A stretch of 61,659 nt of DNA from Welwitschia mirabilis (taxonomy: Eukaryota > Gnetophyta > Gnetopsida > Welwitschiales), in assembly GCA_051453625.1 (NCBI GenBank), contig JBOZIK010000001.1, positions 60,983,328 to 61,044,986 of the forward strand. The letters are read 5' to 3'. The notes beneath the pieces are model-generated. The model was not told the DNA's origin. It saw only the letters and a list, made by a program, of their open reading frames with translations, and searched no databases. The position numbers and the translations under genes are program-made. How positions within the stretch are numbered: the first letter of the stretch is position 1; every line of letters starts with the position of its first letter. Positions 1-12,099 of the stretch are shown here, one piece after another.

Positions 1-242
1 TATTTTTCTTATTGTGTCACATGGAAATTTTGAAATTGGTGCATTTATTCTTCCAATGCATTTTAAATATGTTTTAGATTGATTACGAGCCTATGAAGGA
101 TTAAGAAGGAACTATCATGAGGAAATGATGCATGTACATAATCTTGCTAATTAAAGTAAGAAAATTACTCACCTTAATTAGGTGCACGCGTCATAAATAA
201 TATTCCTTTTATTATTTACACATCGCTTTCACTTCTTATAGA

Positions 243-416
243 AGCTCTTACAACTTTCTATTGATCAATATAATGAAATATCATTTATATGATAATATTA
301 ATTCTATATAAGCTCATCCAACTTGTCATTGATCAATCTTATCATCTATCATTCATGTATCCATATCACTTTTACACAAGCCCATCCAACTTGTCATTGA
401 TCAATCTTATCAACTA
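243..416 (+). repeat. 68-bp tandem repeat, about 2.5 copies
   Basis: Units start at 243, 311 and 379, exactly 68 bp apart. Each opens with AGCTC/AGCCC, then an ACTTGTCATTGATCAAT-like core; copies 2 and 3 are nearly identical over 34 bp and copy 1 is degraded. Placed 85-260 bp upstream of the TATA box, it looks like an enhancer-type array in a U3 region. Confidence 0.8.
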
Positions 417-500
417 AAAGAGTTTTATTTACCTTATAGATAAAATGATGTGGGCCATATTTATCTAATTATATTAAGAACCTTTGGTACATCATTTCTC

Positions 501-508
501 TATAAATA
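501..508 (+). promoter_or_regulatory. TATA box
   Basis: CTCTATAAATAGAG is a near-consensus plant TATA box, with the TATA core at 501-508. It lies just downstream of the 68-bp tandem array, so the putative transcript would start near 535 (CAACTAG context). Activity is not known. Confidence 0.55.
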
Positions 509-803
509 GAGTCATCTTATTTCTTCTCAACTAGATATTCTTCAAGCAAGTTTATTCTACTAAAATTTATTCTCAATATTTCATCCTCTTTATTGTGGAG
601 TTTGAGCTTAGATATTGGAGCTTGAAGCTTGAAGATTAGATCTTGGAAGCTTAGAGCTAGAATATTGGAGATTAAAACTTCATCAATCTTCTTCAAGGAT
701 CATCAATTTTTTCCCTCTAAATAGGTTCTTCTTTGATAAGAATTTTAGCTTTATTTCTTGCATTAGGCCTGTGCACATGATTGTAGTATTAATGAATTAT
801 TTG

Positions 804-1000
804 TATTTTCTCTCCCATTAACTGATAGTAAGATAAAAGAGAGATTTGACATATCTCTTTTCATGCTTAGTTGATGGAACTACCAATGGATATTTTCTCT
901 CCCATTGACATAAACTAAGATAAGGAAGAGAGTTAAGGGATCTTTTTAATATGCTTAGCTTCTAGGTGTCTAATAGATATTTTGGCCAAGGGACAAGGAG
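804..1000 (+). repeat. about 87-bp tandem repeat downstream of TATA box
   Basis: Units begin at 804 and 891 with TATTTTCTCTCCCATT and contain a purine-rich AAGATAA-GAGAG segment and ATGCTTAG. A third start, TATTTTGGCC, at about 979 has the same spacing but then diverges. It belongs to the LTR-like block. Confidence 0.7.
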
Positions 1001-1159
1001 TTCACTATAATTTTGCAAATCTATGTTTTTTCATTATCTTATTTTTGAAATTCATTTTGCATTAGATTGACATTATAGTTCTTAATAGGATGAATAATTC
1101 TGATCTTCAAAAGTATATTTAGGCTAGGAACTCCTTAGAAAATCCTAAGGCTTATGGTA

Positions 1160-3826
1160 TTTGATGCATTATTTATTATTATAAGTTGAGTTTATATTAC
1201 TTATATTTGTATTTTATATACTTTAAATACTAATTTTTTATTATGAATTTTTAGTTAGCTTATTAATTTCTATTTTTATAAATTAGTATGAGTTATCTTA
1301 TCCATAGTTTAGTTAAAGTTTACTTTTTCCCAAAAGTGAAGCATAACTTAAGAAAGCCATAAATCATTCAATGCTAAGTAAATATTTATGAAATTTTTTA
1401 TGTGGATTTAGAATCATGTTAAAGATTTATAAGTTTTAAAACAATAACTTTTTTAAGAGTAAAATAACTTTTAAAATTTATTTTATGAAAATAACTTAAA
1501 CATTATAAGAGTAAAATAGTAAGCAAAAAGTCTCAATATTCACAATCAATAAAAATCTTTGAGTAAAACTTAAATAGTACAACCTATAAAGAATTTAATA
1601 ATATTTCCAAAAAATATTTACTCATTTAAACAATCTAAGAATATTCAAAGTTATAACCATTTCATTGAAGGATATTATTTTAGCAACCTCGAAATTTAGG
1701 TGGTTTGTATAGTCAATGTTTAACCCTACAAAATGTGTATATACTAATCTAAATTTAATAAAAATAATTTTTAAGGATAATATGATGAGTCTAGTTTAAG
1801 AAAAGTAAGTCTCCTTTATTTTTACAGTTTTAAGTAATTAATTAGAAAGTTTTAGCTTTAATGTCTTTTAAAGACTAAAAAAATTTGTAAATAATTTTAA
1901 TAACTATAGAAAATTATTTAATGTAAGTGTCAAATTATTTTAAATATTATACATGATTTCTAGTTAACTTAAATTTGTTTATTATTTTAACATACTATTT
2001 ATTAGTATTTAACCCCTTATTCTCGCATTTTAAGTTTAAGCATTATGTTTGTCCACTTAATAATTCTAGAGATGTGTAGCCTAGTTTCTTACCTTTATTA
2101 ATGTTTTATTGAGATAATATATATATATTTTACTTAATTGTATTTTGATATAGATACTTAGTATTTATAATTGGCTTGGTTCCATGAATGGATCATGTTT
2201 CTACAATACAATGTGGATATAGTAATGTGTCTTAGTTTGAAAAGAATTATTATAATGTAAAAAATAAACCTAATGATGATTAGAATTATTTTTACTAGGT
2301 AAACAATCCATAAATATCTATATAATTGTATTCTTGCATTTGTATGATGTATTCATTTAATTAAATCAAGATAAGCTCAAGAATTATTCATTCCTATACT
2401 TTTATTTCATCACCAACATGGGTTTCATTGTATTTTTATTTGTAAACCCTTTTGAAAGTGGATTTGATCATCACTCTCTTATCACACCCATGTATGGACT
2501 TACTCTAACTTAATATCTCAAGCTTTTGGTATCAAAGGATTATGTTGCATAATCCTGAAGATGATTCAAGGAAGTGAGGGTTATTTGTAAGTATGCATCC
2601 ACTTTACATACTACCTATTACTTGTATTAGGGGTATACCAAGGTGAAGTCTAAACCTATGGATATAAGCACAACCATGTTTATATAGTTTAGATCCTAAA
2701 GTAAAACTAACTCACATTTAGAGGCCGACCAGATATCAATTTGGAATGCCAGTAATGGGAGCTACAACCTCCTATTATATTAGTTAGATACTATCCCGAA
2801 ACTTATGTAATAAAATAAGTTAACACCCCATCAACTTATACAAGATATTTTTGTGTGGCATACAAAAAATCTTGGAATAATTATAGGCCACAATTTTGAC
2901 ATTGTTATTATATGCAAACCAAAAGAAATATATAATTAAGTAGTAATTATGTTATGTAATTATTTTAAATATTACAATGTTTTAGTAGGTCTTAAGTAGG
3001 AATTGATCCTAGGTTTTGTTGTGCATGTTAGTTAATAATAGAAAACATTAATTAGTGCATAATTAGGGTAATTAAAGTTAGGATAAAAATTTTATTAGTA
3101 GAAAAGTGATTCTATGAACTCCATCACATGCAAATTTTAAGATATTTAAAGTTTTAAATTGTGAAATGCACCTATGAATGATTTAATCAAAGTAATATTT
3201 AAATGCATAAGGATCATACCACAAGTATTTATTTACTTCATGTAAGAATTACTTTTTATCTTAAGTATTCATGATAAGGTAACTTATGGATTATAAGATA
3301 ATTAGTAATATCAGTATGTTAAGATTAAATTTATAAAGCTAGATTTTATGATCATTAGATATTTAATTTCTCTTTTCCTTATTTGTAGCTAGAAGTTATG
3401 GCAGGAAAACAAATTGTTCGTGGTTGTTATTCTTAGTATCTTAGCCATCATATATTCTAGAATTCCATATAATTAATAAGTAATTCTTAATCATCTTAAT
3501 AAATGAATAGGTTGTAATATATCCTTCATAAAAGTTTAAGAGGGAAAAGAGTCAGTGATTTATTATAAATTGAAGCAAAATATATACCCACTAATACACT
3601 AGGTATTGAACTAAACTAGATATATTAATTTTTAACAAAACTAAATTAAATAATAGAACTCACCACTTTATTATACTAAAATAATGTTAATACAATAAAG
3701 TTAATCAATAATCTAGTCTTTCTTAAAATAACAAAGCACATTGATACATATCTCCTCTTTTTATGTTCATAGTACTAGACTAGTATTCATTAATGTATGA
3801 AAGTTATTAGGTAATATACTCACTAG
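1160..3826. other. AT-rich DNA without recognisable genes
   Basis: About 2.7 kb into which Athila-1 inserted. Both strands are full of stops. A slightly less AT-rich patch at about 2400-2850 (including CATCACTCTCTTATCACACCC and a GAGGCCGACCAGATATC stretch) may be a decayed element, but I could not match it to a family. No repeat shared with the rest of the window was seen. Confidence 0.5.
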
Positions 3827-3831
3827 ACCAT
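3827..3831 (+). other. Target-site duplication ACCAT, left copy
   Basis: ACCAT directly precedes the first base of the left Athila-1 LTR (TAATATTAGTAC) and recurs right after the last base (GTAGCA) of the right LTR at 28254-28258. Five base pairs is the normal duplication length for Ty3-gypsy integrase. Confidence 0.8.
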
Positions 3832-5242
3832 TAATATTAGTACACTTTAGAGGATGCCAACCTTATATAATAATTATTTACACTTAAAGTTTTACATATT
3901 TAACCATCACACTTTAGTACATTAATATATTTTTAGGGTTATAAGCATCATATTTATAATTAATTTAGTGCTAACTATGTTTATCTATTAATTATTAAAA
4001 TTGTTATTCAAGAGGACTAACTTTTGGCACTTTATTTAGAATCCATCTTAAGGAATTAGACTTCACTGATGCCAACATAGTTAAAGCTACTAGCATTGTC
4101 ATTCATACCCTTAGCACTATTAGCATTATGGAGCCAAGTGGATTATGCAAAGTAGGACAAGCTAATTAGATGCAAAGTTGATAGATTAACCTTCTAACTT
4201 AGTGCTACACTAGTATATAAAGATTAAAGGCTTCATATTTATGCCTTATTGCCTAAGGATATTTACTACTAATCTATTAATAATAAGAATGAACTAAAAA
4301 ATATCTTTAGTTCTAAGAATAGATACAAAAGCATATCCTACCTTAAGGATTAATCATCTTTTCATGTTTCATCTCTTGATTAATCTTTGTACTTAAAGAT
4401 TACCATTGTTAGAGTGTTATTCATCATCATACATGGAACTTTTCAATTTTAGATCAAAAATTCCAATGACTATGATGAGGTCCTATCTCATCATGAGGTT
4501 CTAAGCCTTCTTTTTTCCTTCCTAGATATGAGGGAATGATTGATTCATAGGAAATCTATCATGCATTGCCTTAGATTTTATCTGTCATTTAATAATTTTT
4601 GTAGTGATTACATCAGTGGTGAATGCACTTTGATTTGTGATTGAATTTTTTGTACTTTTTTAGGTCTAATTTAATTAATATTACTAATTATGCAATAGTG
4701 TTTAAATGTTCTTTTTTACTTGGTTTATAGAGTTGTTCTTTTAATGCTTTATAGGATTTTTATGATTAATATGTTACTAGATGGTAGTTTTTATGCTATC
4801 TTAGTGGTTTCCTACATTTCATTATAAGACATAATATTTATATTACTTGTAACTTAGTTATATTTAATTTTAATGAAATAATTTATTATTTTTCTAGGAA
4901 ATCAAGTTGTACTAAGTGAATTATTTATTATTTAACTAAGGCTTGCATTATAGATTATCTTATGAATAATTATTTCTAATTCATAAGAAGAGATATAAAA
5001 TCAATTAACGATTTTTCTAATTACTTTTTAGATCATTCTTATACTTAAATCTACCATTAAAACCTACTTTAAGTTCTTATAAGCTTTGAAACCCCTTTGT
5101 AGTCATTGTGAAATAATGATAATTAGGGTTACTTATACATATTAGAAGCCATAGTTTCTTATTTAAAATTACTAGGTATACCTTAATCACTAAGGAATAT
5201 CTTCCATAGAATATAATCTATTATAGAAGTCAAGATGTAGCA
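3832..5242 (+). repeat. Athila-1 5' LTR
   Basis: It starts TAATATTAGTAC (TG decayed to TA) and ends GTAGCA. Positions 3880-4250 align with 21070-21404, and 4255-5242 align collinearly with 27283-28253, so the two blocks together equal the 3' LTR. It contains the CTCATCATGAG core at 4487-4497 shared with three other LTR copies in the window. At 1411 bp it is shorter than the 3' copy (about 1644 bp without the insert) because of a U3 deletion near 3850-3880. Confidence 0.85.
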
Positions 5243-5248
5243 AGTTTT

Positions 5249-5266
5249 TGATGTCATTGTTGAGGA
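5249..5266 (+). promoter_or_regulatory. Athila-1 primer binding site
   Basis: TGATGTCATTGTTGAGGA aligns base for base with the plant Athila/Tat primer site TGGCGCCGTTGCCGGGGA: 11 of 18 bases are identical and all seven differences are C-to-T or G-to-A. It lies 6 bp after the LTR end at 5242, as expected for first-strand priming. Confidence 0.8.
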
Positions 5267-5827
5267 TTGTAATTGGCATTTCTTAGATTACTAGAATCAT
5301 TTTTCCTTATTATTTTTTTCTAGTATTCTAGACCAGTTTTATCAAAATTACAAAAATAATTTTTCTTTATATGTTGTATAATAACTAGTTACATTTAGAG
5401 CACAAGAGTATTGATCTACATACATTCAATTTAGCTTGGAACATGGGAAAACACATCTATTTAAGTATGGCTTATCCTTTTTTTATTCTTAATTTTAAAG
5501 AGGATAGATTTAATTTTGTTAATAAAATTCATGGAAACTCTCTATGTGTTTTGCAATTAATAGGTCCCTTTATTGTGTGAATGAAAATTTTTAGAATCAA
5601 AAACATGTTTTAATAGGTGCACTGTGTTAAGTATATAAGTTTCCATATCATTTTTTGCATATTTTTCATAATTCACAATTCACAATCTGATTAGCATTAC
5701 CATCATTTATACCATCACCATGATATGTAATCTAAATCTTTTTGTCATTTCATTCATAGATTATTTGTTTTAGTAATTTATATTAGTTTTTTTAATAATT
5801 TATTGTAAATTTTTTATTAAATTCATA

Positions 5828-6535
5828 ATGTCTAACACAGGTAGGGACAACATTTGTAAAGGGCCACCTAGAAAATATTTAAAGAAATTATGATAACTTA
5901 AGTGTTTATCTGTAGATTCTTATATGGTTTTATCCTCTCATATGAATAAAATTGAAATCAAACCATCTACCATTAATTTATTATCCAATTTCCAAGTTGT
6001 AGATTTTGTAAGCTTTCAAGAGAGTTCGAAGCTTTAACATCCACTATAAGTAATCAAGATAAAGTAGTTAGAATGAAAAATTTCCCCTTCTCTTTGAAAG
6101 AAAAAGGAAAATATTAACTAAACAATCCTAAACCTTGCTCTATTAGGTTGTGAAAATATTTTACATGAGAATTGTTAAAAAAGTATTTTCTAGCACATAA
6201 GACCAATGAACTTAAATTAAAAATTATGGAGATTTAGGAATAAGATAAAGAAACTTTTCACAAATCCTTTTACTTTTATAAAGATTTATGGAAAACATGT
6301 TAACAACATGGTTATGATGCTTGGATACTATTAAGATTCTTTAAGAAAGAATCTAAGCACACTAAGTAGGCACCAATAAATATAATAAGCAATGAAAATT
6401 TAACATCTAAAGAGCTAGATGAAGCATTATAAACTTTCAAACACATAGTTGAGAGTTCTACACATTTGGAAAAACCTTTTAAAACATTAAGATAATCAAA
6501 ATTATAAAAAAAATGATAAAATAATCTTATTATAA
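5828..6535 (+). pseudogene. gag: Athila-1 gag, N-terminal part
   Basis: Capsid protein of the element. The likely start ATG is at 5828. The retrotrans-gag signature is readable with stops inside: FPFSLKEKGKY near 6080, then KKYFLAHKTNELKLKIME, then KETFHKSFYFYKDL and HGYDAW. This matches the family pattern of the plant gag domain (assembly, RNA packaging in cytoplasmic particles). The region ends where LINE-A begins, and the C-terminal half resumes at 12620. Frameshifts and stops (many TAA/TAG at expected Gln/Trp) make it non-functional. Confidence 0.8.
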
Positions 6536-6769
6536 AAATCATACCATAGAATAAAAAAACATGTAGGCAGAGCACTAGGTGAAATAATAAAGTGCAAAGC
6601 AGCCTAAAGGAAAGCGGTGGTGATAGTGGCATGAAGGGACTATGGGACATGGGGGACAGTCTTGGTTCTAGTTCTAGTATGAGCTTATCTAGGAAAGAGG
6701 GTATCTTCATTTAAGTTTTTTATATTGTGTTATTTTTAGGTTTTTTCCCTCTTCATACTCTTCTTAACT

Positions 6770-7625
6770 ATGGAGAAAGTCAAGTTTTCTAGAGACGAGA
6801 GCATTTTAGTCTTGTGTGTAGATGATGATGGTGCATGCAATAAAATTGAAAAATGTTTTTGAATAGGTAGATGTATTTTTTTTTTGACCCAAGGCAAAGG
6901 ATATACCTAATTAGGAATTAAGTAATCACTAAATGGACAGGGGTCACTAAAGTTAAAGTTATTTCTTTATCAAATGGGCTAGTTCTATTCTAGTTCAATA
7001 ATGAAAAGGACAGAGATGAAGTCAAAGTTAAGTGCCCATGGTTCTTTAGAGTAAAGGGATCACTTTGGCAAAATTAGCACTAGGGACATAATAAAACCCA
7101 AATCTTTTTTAGAGCTTATTGATTTGGATAAGGATTCCTAAGCTTCTAATAGAATTTTGGGATGAAGATCTCATTAGAAAGACAACCACATAATTTAAAG
7201 ATCTCATTAAGTTAAATAGAATAACAATAAAGCAAACTTAATTAATACTAGCTAAGTTTTGTGTCTAGAAAAGTCTAGAAAAGATAAAGGAGATTTAATC
7301 CATTAGGTTTTGCTCCAAATGGAGAGAGTATAACCTAGAAGTCAAATATGAAAAGTATTAATCATTTATGAAACATGTGGGAAATCATGACACCCTCCAA
7401 GTACATTTCGAAAGAAAGCAAAGTCATGCTACCACTGTGGGATAAAAGGGCACTCTAAGGAGAAATAAAAAAAAAAAAGACTAGTGGATATGGAAATAAG
7501 AAGGATAAATGCACATTCTGTGAAAAATCAAGACATAAAATAGAATCTTGTTGGCATAAGAAGAAAAATGAAGTGAGACAAAGGAGCATAATGGTGCTCC
7601 TACAAGAGTGCAAAGGGAAGGAAAA
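6770..7625 (+). pseudogene. LINE-A ORF1 (DUF4283-like, CCHC zinc knuckle)
   Basis: RNA-binding ORF1 protein of a plant L1 element. ATG at 6770, opening with MEKVKFSRDESILVL, which parallels the LINE-B ORF1. The central part has the PWFFRVKG-type motif of DUF4283, then DLI-K-TTT-FKDLIKLNRITIK near 7170, almost the same as LINE-B at 61550. An intact zinc knuckle CTFCEKSRHKIESC (C-x2-C-x4-H-x4-C) lies at 7510-7551, followed by a basic tail. There are frameshifts and several in-frame stops, so no full protein is made. Such proteins bind element RNA in ribonucleoprotein particles. Confidence 0.75.
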
Positions 7626-9344
7626 TCCCAATATTAACCCATTCTAGTCTTTAGCTATGAAAGAAAAAGTGGAAGAGCATTAATCTAATCAAAGAAAGGA
7701 TATTACACAATCAAATGAAACAAAACCAAATGACATGGAATAGCATACTAAGAAGAGGCTAAGTAATAAAATCTTGAGAGACAAGGAGACCAAGGAAAAC
7801 ATGGCAAATAACTCACAATCACAATAGAGGAAACGTTAATGAAATAATCAGGAGTGCTAAAAAAGAGTAAGAACCTACATGACAAATTACCTCACTTATA
7901 ATTATAGGAGCCTATAACCACCAAACGTTAATGGAAATTATTGTAAAAAATAACATTAAGTCAGCTTCCCTTCAAAAAACCAAAATGAGTAATGATAAGG
8001 AAATGGAGAGATACTGATTAGACTGGTACAGTTTTTCCACAAGAGCATAGGAAACATTAAGAGGATTAATGATATTGACAAAGAAGGATACCAAGCTAAT
8101 AAATAAAGGTGCTCAACATATTTTAATCTATCTTAAAGAGGAGAACTAAGTTATCACAAACATTTACAATCATTAAGGTAAAATAAAAAAAAATCAAGAA
8201 TACAAGAACTTACTTAATACTACTGTAAATAAGAGCACAACCAATGTATCATAGATGGAAGAAATTAGGTGGAAGCATCTAGAATAGTAAAGGAGAAAAA
8301 ATTCTTAAAGATTTTATGGTGCAAGAAGACTTAATAGATATCCCAATCTAAAGATACAAGTACACATAATTAAATATAAGGGGAGTTAAGAATATGATTA
8401 TGTCTAGGATTAACAAAATCTTAACCGAAAGAGAGATAATAAAAAGTATATCAATAAAAGCTTGAGTCCTTAATAGAATGGATCATAAAGTAGTCAGGTT
8501 TCAGGCAGGGATGAAATCACCCCTACGATGCTCCTTCAAGATGAAAAGATGTGGATTAGTTATAAAGAAATGAGGAATATGATGAAGAAAATCTAGTAAA
8601 ATTATGATAAACAAGGTCCTTCATATTTCTGTAGATAGATCTAAACATCCTAAAAAATCATATAAAAATTAGAAAAAGAGGGATAAAATGAATTTTGACT
8701 CTTGAAAAGAAATTGAGAAGAAGTTGTAGAAGATCTAGATAGAACAAGGATAGGGAGGAGATCAAGATGACCTTAGACATCATGAGTATAAGTATCTTCA
8801 GGAGATTTAAGAAATCATTGTAGATGAGAAATAGTACTGAAAAGGAAGATCTAGAATCCAATGGCTATAAGAAAGTAAAAAATGCATAAAATTTATTTTC
8901 CACTAAGTGAATCAATACAAGAAGTACAATAAAATGAGAAAGCCCAAGATGGAAGATAAATTACTAAAAAAATAAGAGAAAATTAGGTTAGAAATAAAGA
9001 ATCACCTTAGAATAGTTTAGAAGTAGGAGAATATTGCCCTTGAACTATTACATATTTCTAAAAAGATTAGTAAATAGTAAAATAAAGAATTAAGTAAGCC
9101 CATTGATAGGGAAAAGGTAAAATAAGTTATTAAACCCATAAAAAATAAAGAAGCATTAGGGCCTGATGGTTAGCCCATAAAACTATTCAAAGTATATTTT
9201 TCCATCCTTAATAAAAACATTCAAGATGTTATGCAAGATATTTTTACAATAAAAATAATCCCTACCGAGATGAATAGAACTAGAATACTCCTTATTTTAA
9301 AGAAAATAGATGTCAATAGTTCAAAGGATTATAGACCAATTGGG

Positions 9345-9461
9345 ACACATATATAACTCCAGTAGCTGCCTCCTATTATGATATCGACTGAATATAAATA
9401 GCTGTGGTTGGGGCTTATTGATTAGATCAAGCATGTTCCATCCAATTTATTCATATGAGGG
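9345..9461 (+). other. 117-bp in-frame insertion inside LINE-A RT
   Basis: The RT sequence SKDYRPIG ends with GGG at 9342-9344 and resumes with L-F-N-I-L-x-K-IFAK at 9462, where the family has RPI(S/G)LCNVLYKI without a gap. The extra 117 bp keeps the frame and is bounded by GGG on both sides. It is less AT-rich than its surroundings and matches nothing else in the window. Confidence 0.6.
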
Positions 9462-9784
9462 TTATTTAATATTCTTTAAAAGATTTTTGCAAAGATAATG
9501 GTTCGCCATATCACTCCCCTACTGCTTAATGTTCTCTCTTTAAACCAAGCTAGATTCGTTTACTCTAGGTATATACAAAACCAAATTTTACTTATTGATG
9601 AGATTATAAATTCTATTAAAAAGCATAAATTTCCTATAATGCTTACCCAAATTGTGATAGATAAGGCCTATGACACAGCTAACTAGAGTGCACTAGGAAC
9701 CATCCTCAGGAAACTTGGATTTACAGAAGATATGGTAAACCTATGAATGGACATGTAGGCCTCAGTCAAATTCTTCTTAGAGAT

Positions 9785-9884
9785 NNNNNNNNNNNNNNNN
9801 NNNNNNNNNNNNNNNNNNNNNNNNNNNNNNNNNNNNNNNNNNNNNNNNNNNNNNNNNNNNNNNNNNNNNNNNNNNNNNNNNNNN
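9785..9884. other. Assembly gap, 100 N, with duplicated flanks
   Basis: The 19 bases before the gap (9766-9784) and the 19 after it (9885-9903) are the same, TCAAATTCTTCTT(A/G)GAGAT, with one mismatch. The RT frame also continues naturally if they are merged, so the true gap is probably zero or negative. Confidence 0.8.
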
Positions 9885-11504
9885 TCAAATTCTTCTTGGA
9901 GATTAATAATATTGGATCTGAGTATTTTATAATAAGTAGAGGACTCAGAAAAGGAGACCTATTATCTTCTAATTTATTTCCATTTGTAATGGATGTTTTA
10001 TAGAAAATGTTAGAAAGAAGCAATATTAAATGAATTAACATAGGAAGGAAAAAAAAGTCATTCACAATCATCATGCAGCTGATACAATTATACTAATTCA
10101 AGCCTCTTATCAGTGGGCCAAAGCCATTAAAAGCACAATAGAATATTTAGCAAAGCCATGGACCTAAGATTAAATTGAGATAAGATAACAATCCACTTTA
10201 TAAGATCGAAAATCATGTATAAGGTCAATATCATCTAGATCTTGGGAGATAAGGAGAGAAAAAGTAATGATATTTATTTAGGAACTCCATTGTGACACTA
10301 GAATAAAATCCAAACTTAGAACAATATCATTGAAAATCCAAAAGAAATGTGATATGTAGACAAATAAATTCCTATCTTCAGAAGGAAAAGTTATCCTTAA
10401 CAACTTCTGCCTCATAGCTACTTTCAGATATCCAACTTTTATTATCACCCATGAAGCACATTATTAAGAAAATAAACAAAATGATTAGAAATTTTATTTG
10501 GTCAAGAGAAAAGAATAAAAATAGAATTATCCTTCATAAATGAAACATCATTTTCTTGTTCAAAATCATCTACACTTTGAGTGCTTCGAGAACCAAAAGA
10601 TTACCAGCAAATAAAATCATCAGAAGATTGTACACAGAGATCTTTCCTAGAGAAATTTAATCAAATATAAATGTAATCTATGGGATAATAAGGGAGGCGA
10701 GTCTTACCTTTAGTAACACTTAGCAAACTCCGATTAAGATCTCATAGTATATGTACCACTTTTTAAAAAAATAATCAAATTCATTTTAATCAAAAAGTAT
10801 GATAAGATTTAAGGGATAGAAGAATTTTGAAAAGGAAATATGCCTAAAATTAAAATCTTTTTTGGGCTATTACATAAAATTAATATTTTACTAGTAATAA
10901 TTTAATTAAATGAAAAATCTAGATTTCATCCTTTTATTTCATCTGCTAAAGAAATGAAAAGACTGCTAATCATTTACTTAAGAAGTGTATCTAGAGTAAA
11001 TAACTTATCAAATTAATGCACCATCACTCCACTATAAGAAAAGAATACAAAATATAGTAGATAGAGGGGCTGTGTTTGATACACTAGTAGATTTAAAAGA
11101 TTTGAAATTAGATTGTTTTTACTAATGACCCCATTTTCCTTATCATAAATATAACCTATAATTGGAAATGGTATTCTCCCAAATTCAAATTAGCCATGGG
11201 TGTTTTTCTCTTGGTTAAACTAGAGACATTACCTTCTTTGAAGTTTATCTAGAACTTCAGCAAAAAAGTTTAGGCACTTGGATGGGAGCCTCTTATGTAG
11301 AAATTAAAATGGGAATTAGAGATGGATATTGCCTACTTTTTCAAGAGTTAGAAAGAAAACAAAATGAAGTTTAAGAGAGTGAAAATCCAACTCATAGAGG
11401 AAGCATTGATAGGGTAACTTAAGATGCTAATGGATGATAAAAGAATCCTATTCAAGCTAGGGGATAGTGGGAAGCTCATCATTTCTTCTTGATAAGTATT
11501 TTTA

Positions 11505-12099
11505 ATCTTTTAAGTGGTCACATCCATAGAAGTGTCATACCACACCAAGATAGACAGATACTTTATACAATCTGGATACATTTCTAAGCTTACAAGTATT
11601 CATCTTGTCTCTTAAATCCTTAAATGTAGGTAAAGGATTAATATGCAACATTTCTTCCTCCAAGTTTAAAAAAAAAAAGGATAAAAACCAAATACTTAGG
11701 TTTGGTAAAGGCCTTATAGGGGATAGTAAAGATGGATGAAGAGACCCCTCAAGCCCTTTTTCAAGAAGACAAAATCATAAAAAAGAAAAATCCCCCTCAA
11801 AGAAATAAAGAAAGTCCATGAGAAGGTAGAACCAAGATGAGACAAAAATGAACATAACCTCATCCCTGAAGAAGAAGGAAAAGGAGACTCAACCTGTATC
11901 CCTAGATGATCAGATAAGTGTGATTCTCCTCATCCACCAATGAGTAGCTTAGACTAATTCCATCCCCAAATCCTAGCAAATAGGATAATCTCATCCAAAA
12001 CTAGTAGGACAGACCCATAAAGGGAAAGAAAAAGAAGAAGAGAATAATCATCTAGACCAAGAGCCAGGAGAGCCCCCGTAGTTGAATTAGGATTTATAA
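11505..12099 (+). other. Charged spacer between LINE-A ORF2 and J-domain
   Basis: The stretch holds an A-run at about 11667-11678 and several Lys/Glu/Pro-rich open segments in two frames. The A-run could be an old poly(A) of the LINE proper, which would make everything after it a 3' transduction; equally it may encode the linker of a J-domain protein. No other domain was recognised. Confidence 0.4.

Larger units (their letters stand above)
1..1153 (+). repeat. LTR-like block (family unidentified)
   Basis: No coding sequence is visible. The stretch has the build of a retrotransposon LTR: an AT-rich leader with a 68-bp tandem repeat, a TATA box at 501, a GAAGCTTGAAG-rich stretch downstream, and a second tandem repeat of about 87 bp from 804. 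A weak match to a tRNA-Met primer site (TGGTAT at 1155-1160, then decayed) follows, which would put the LTR edge near 1153, but no gag follows it. The left edge lies outside the window. It could be any promoter-bearing repeat; the LTR reading is inference. Confidence 0.4.
8370..11500 (+). pseudogene. LINE-A ORF2 (endonuclease, reverse transcriptase, zf-RVT)
   Basis: Polyprotein for target-primed reverse transcription. A degraded endonuclease start is suggested near 8375 (RGVKNMIMSRINKIL). RT blocks are clear: KNKEALGPDG near 9150, SKDYRPIG at about 9320, KIFAKIMVRHITPLL at 9480, QARFVYSRYIQNQILLIDEI, then IDKAYDTAN near 9660, GLRKGDLLSSNLFPFVMDVL at 9940, and HAAD at 10072-10083. The catalytic Asp of motif A is Val (D-x-x-KAYD reads V-I-D-KAYD) and the first Asp of the FADD box is Ala. 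A zf-RVT-like stretch (PKIKIFF...) is readable at about 10840-11010. A 117-bp insertion and a 100-N gap interrupt it. Confidence 0.75.

Noticed and set aside
6312-6710. 132-codon minus-strand ORF
   Set aside because: Antisense to Athila-1 gag and the LINE-A 5' UTR; hydrophobic, low-complexity text with no family resemblance.
8658-8861. 67-codon minus-strand ORF
   Set aside because: Shadow of the A-rich LINE-A ORF2 linker.
9345-9461. Organelle DNA insertion
   Set aside because: The base composition differs from the surroundings, but no organelle gene motif is readable in any frame.
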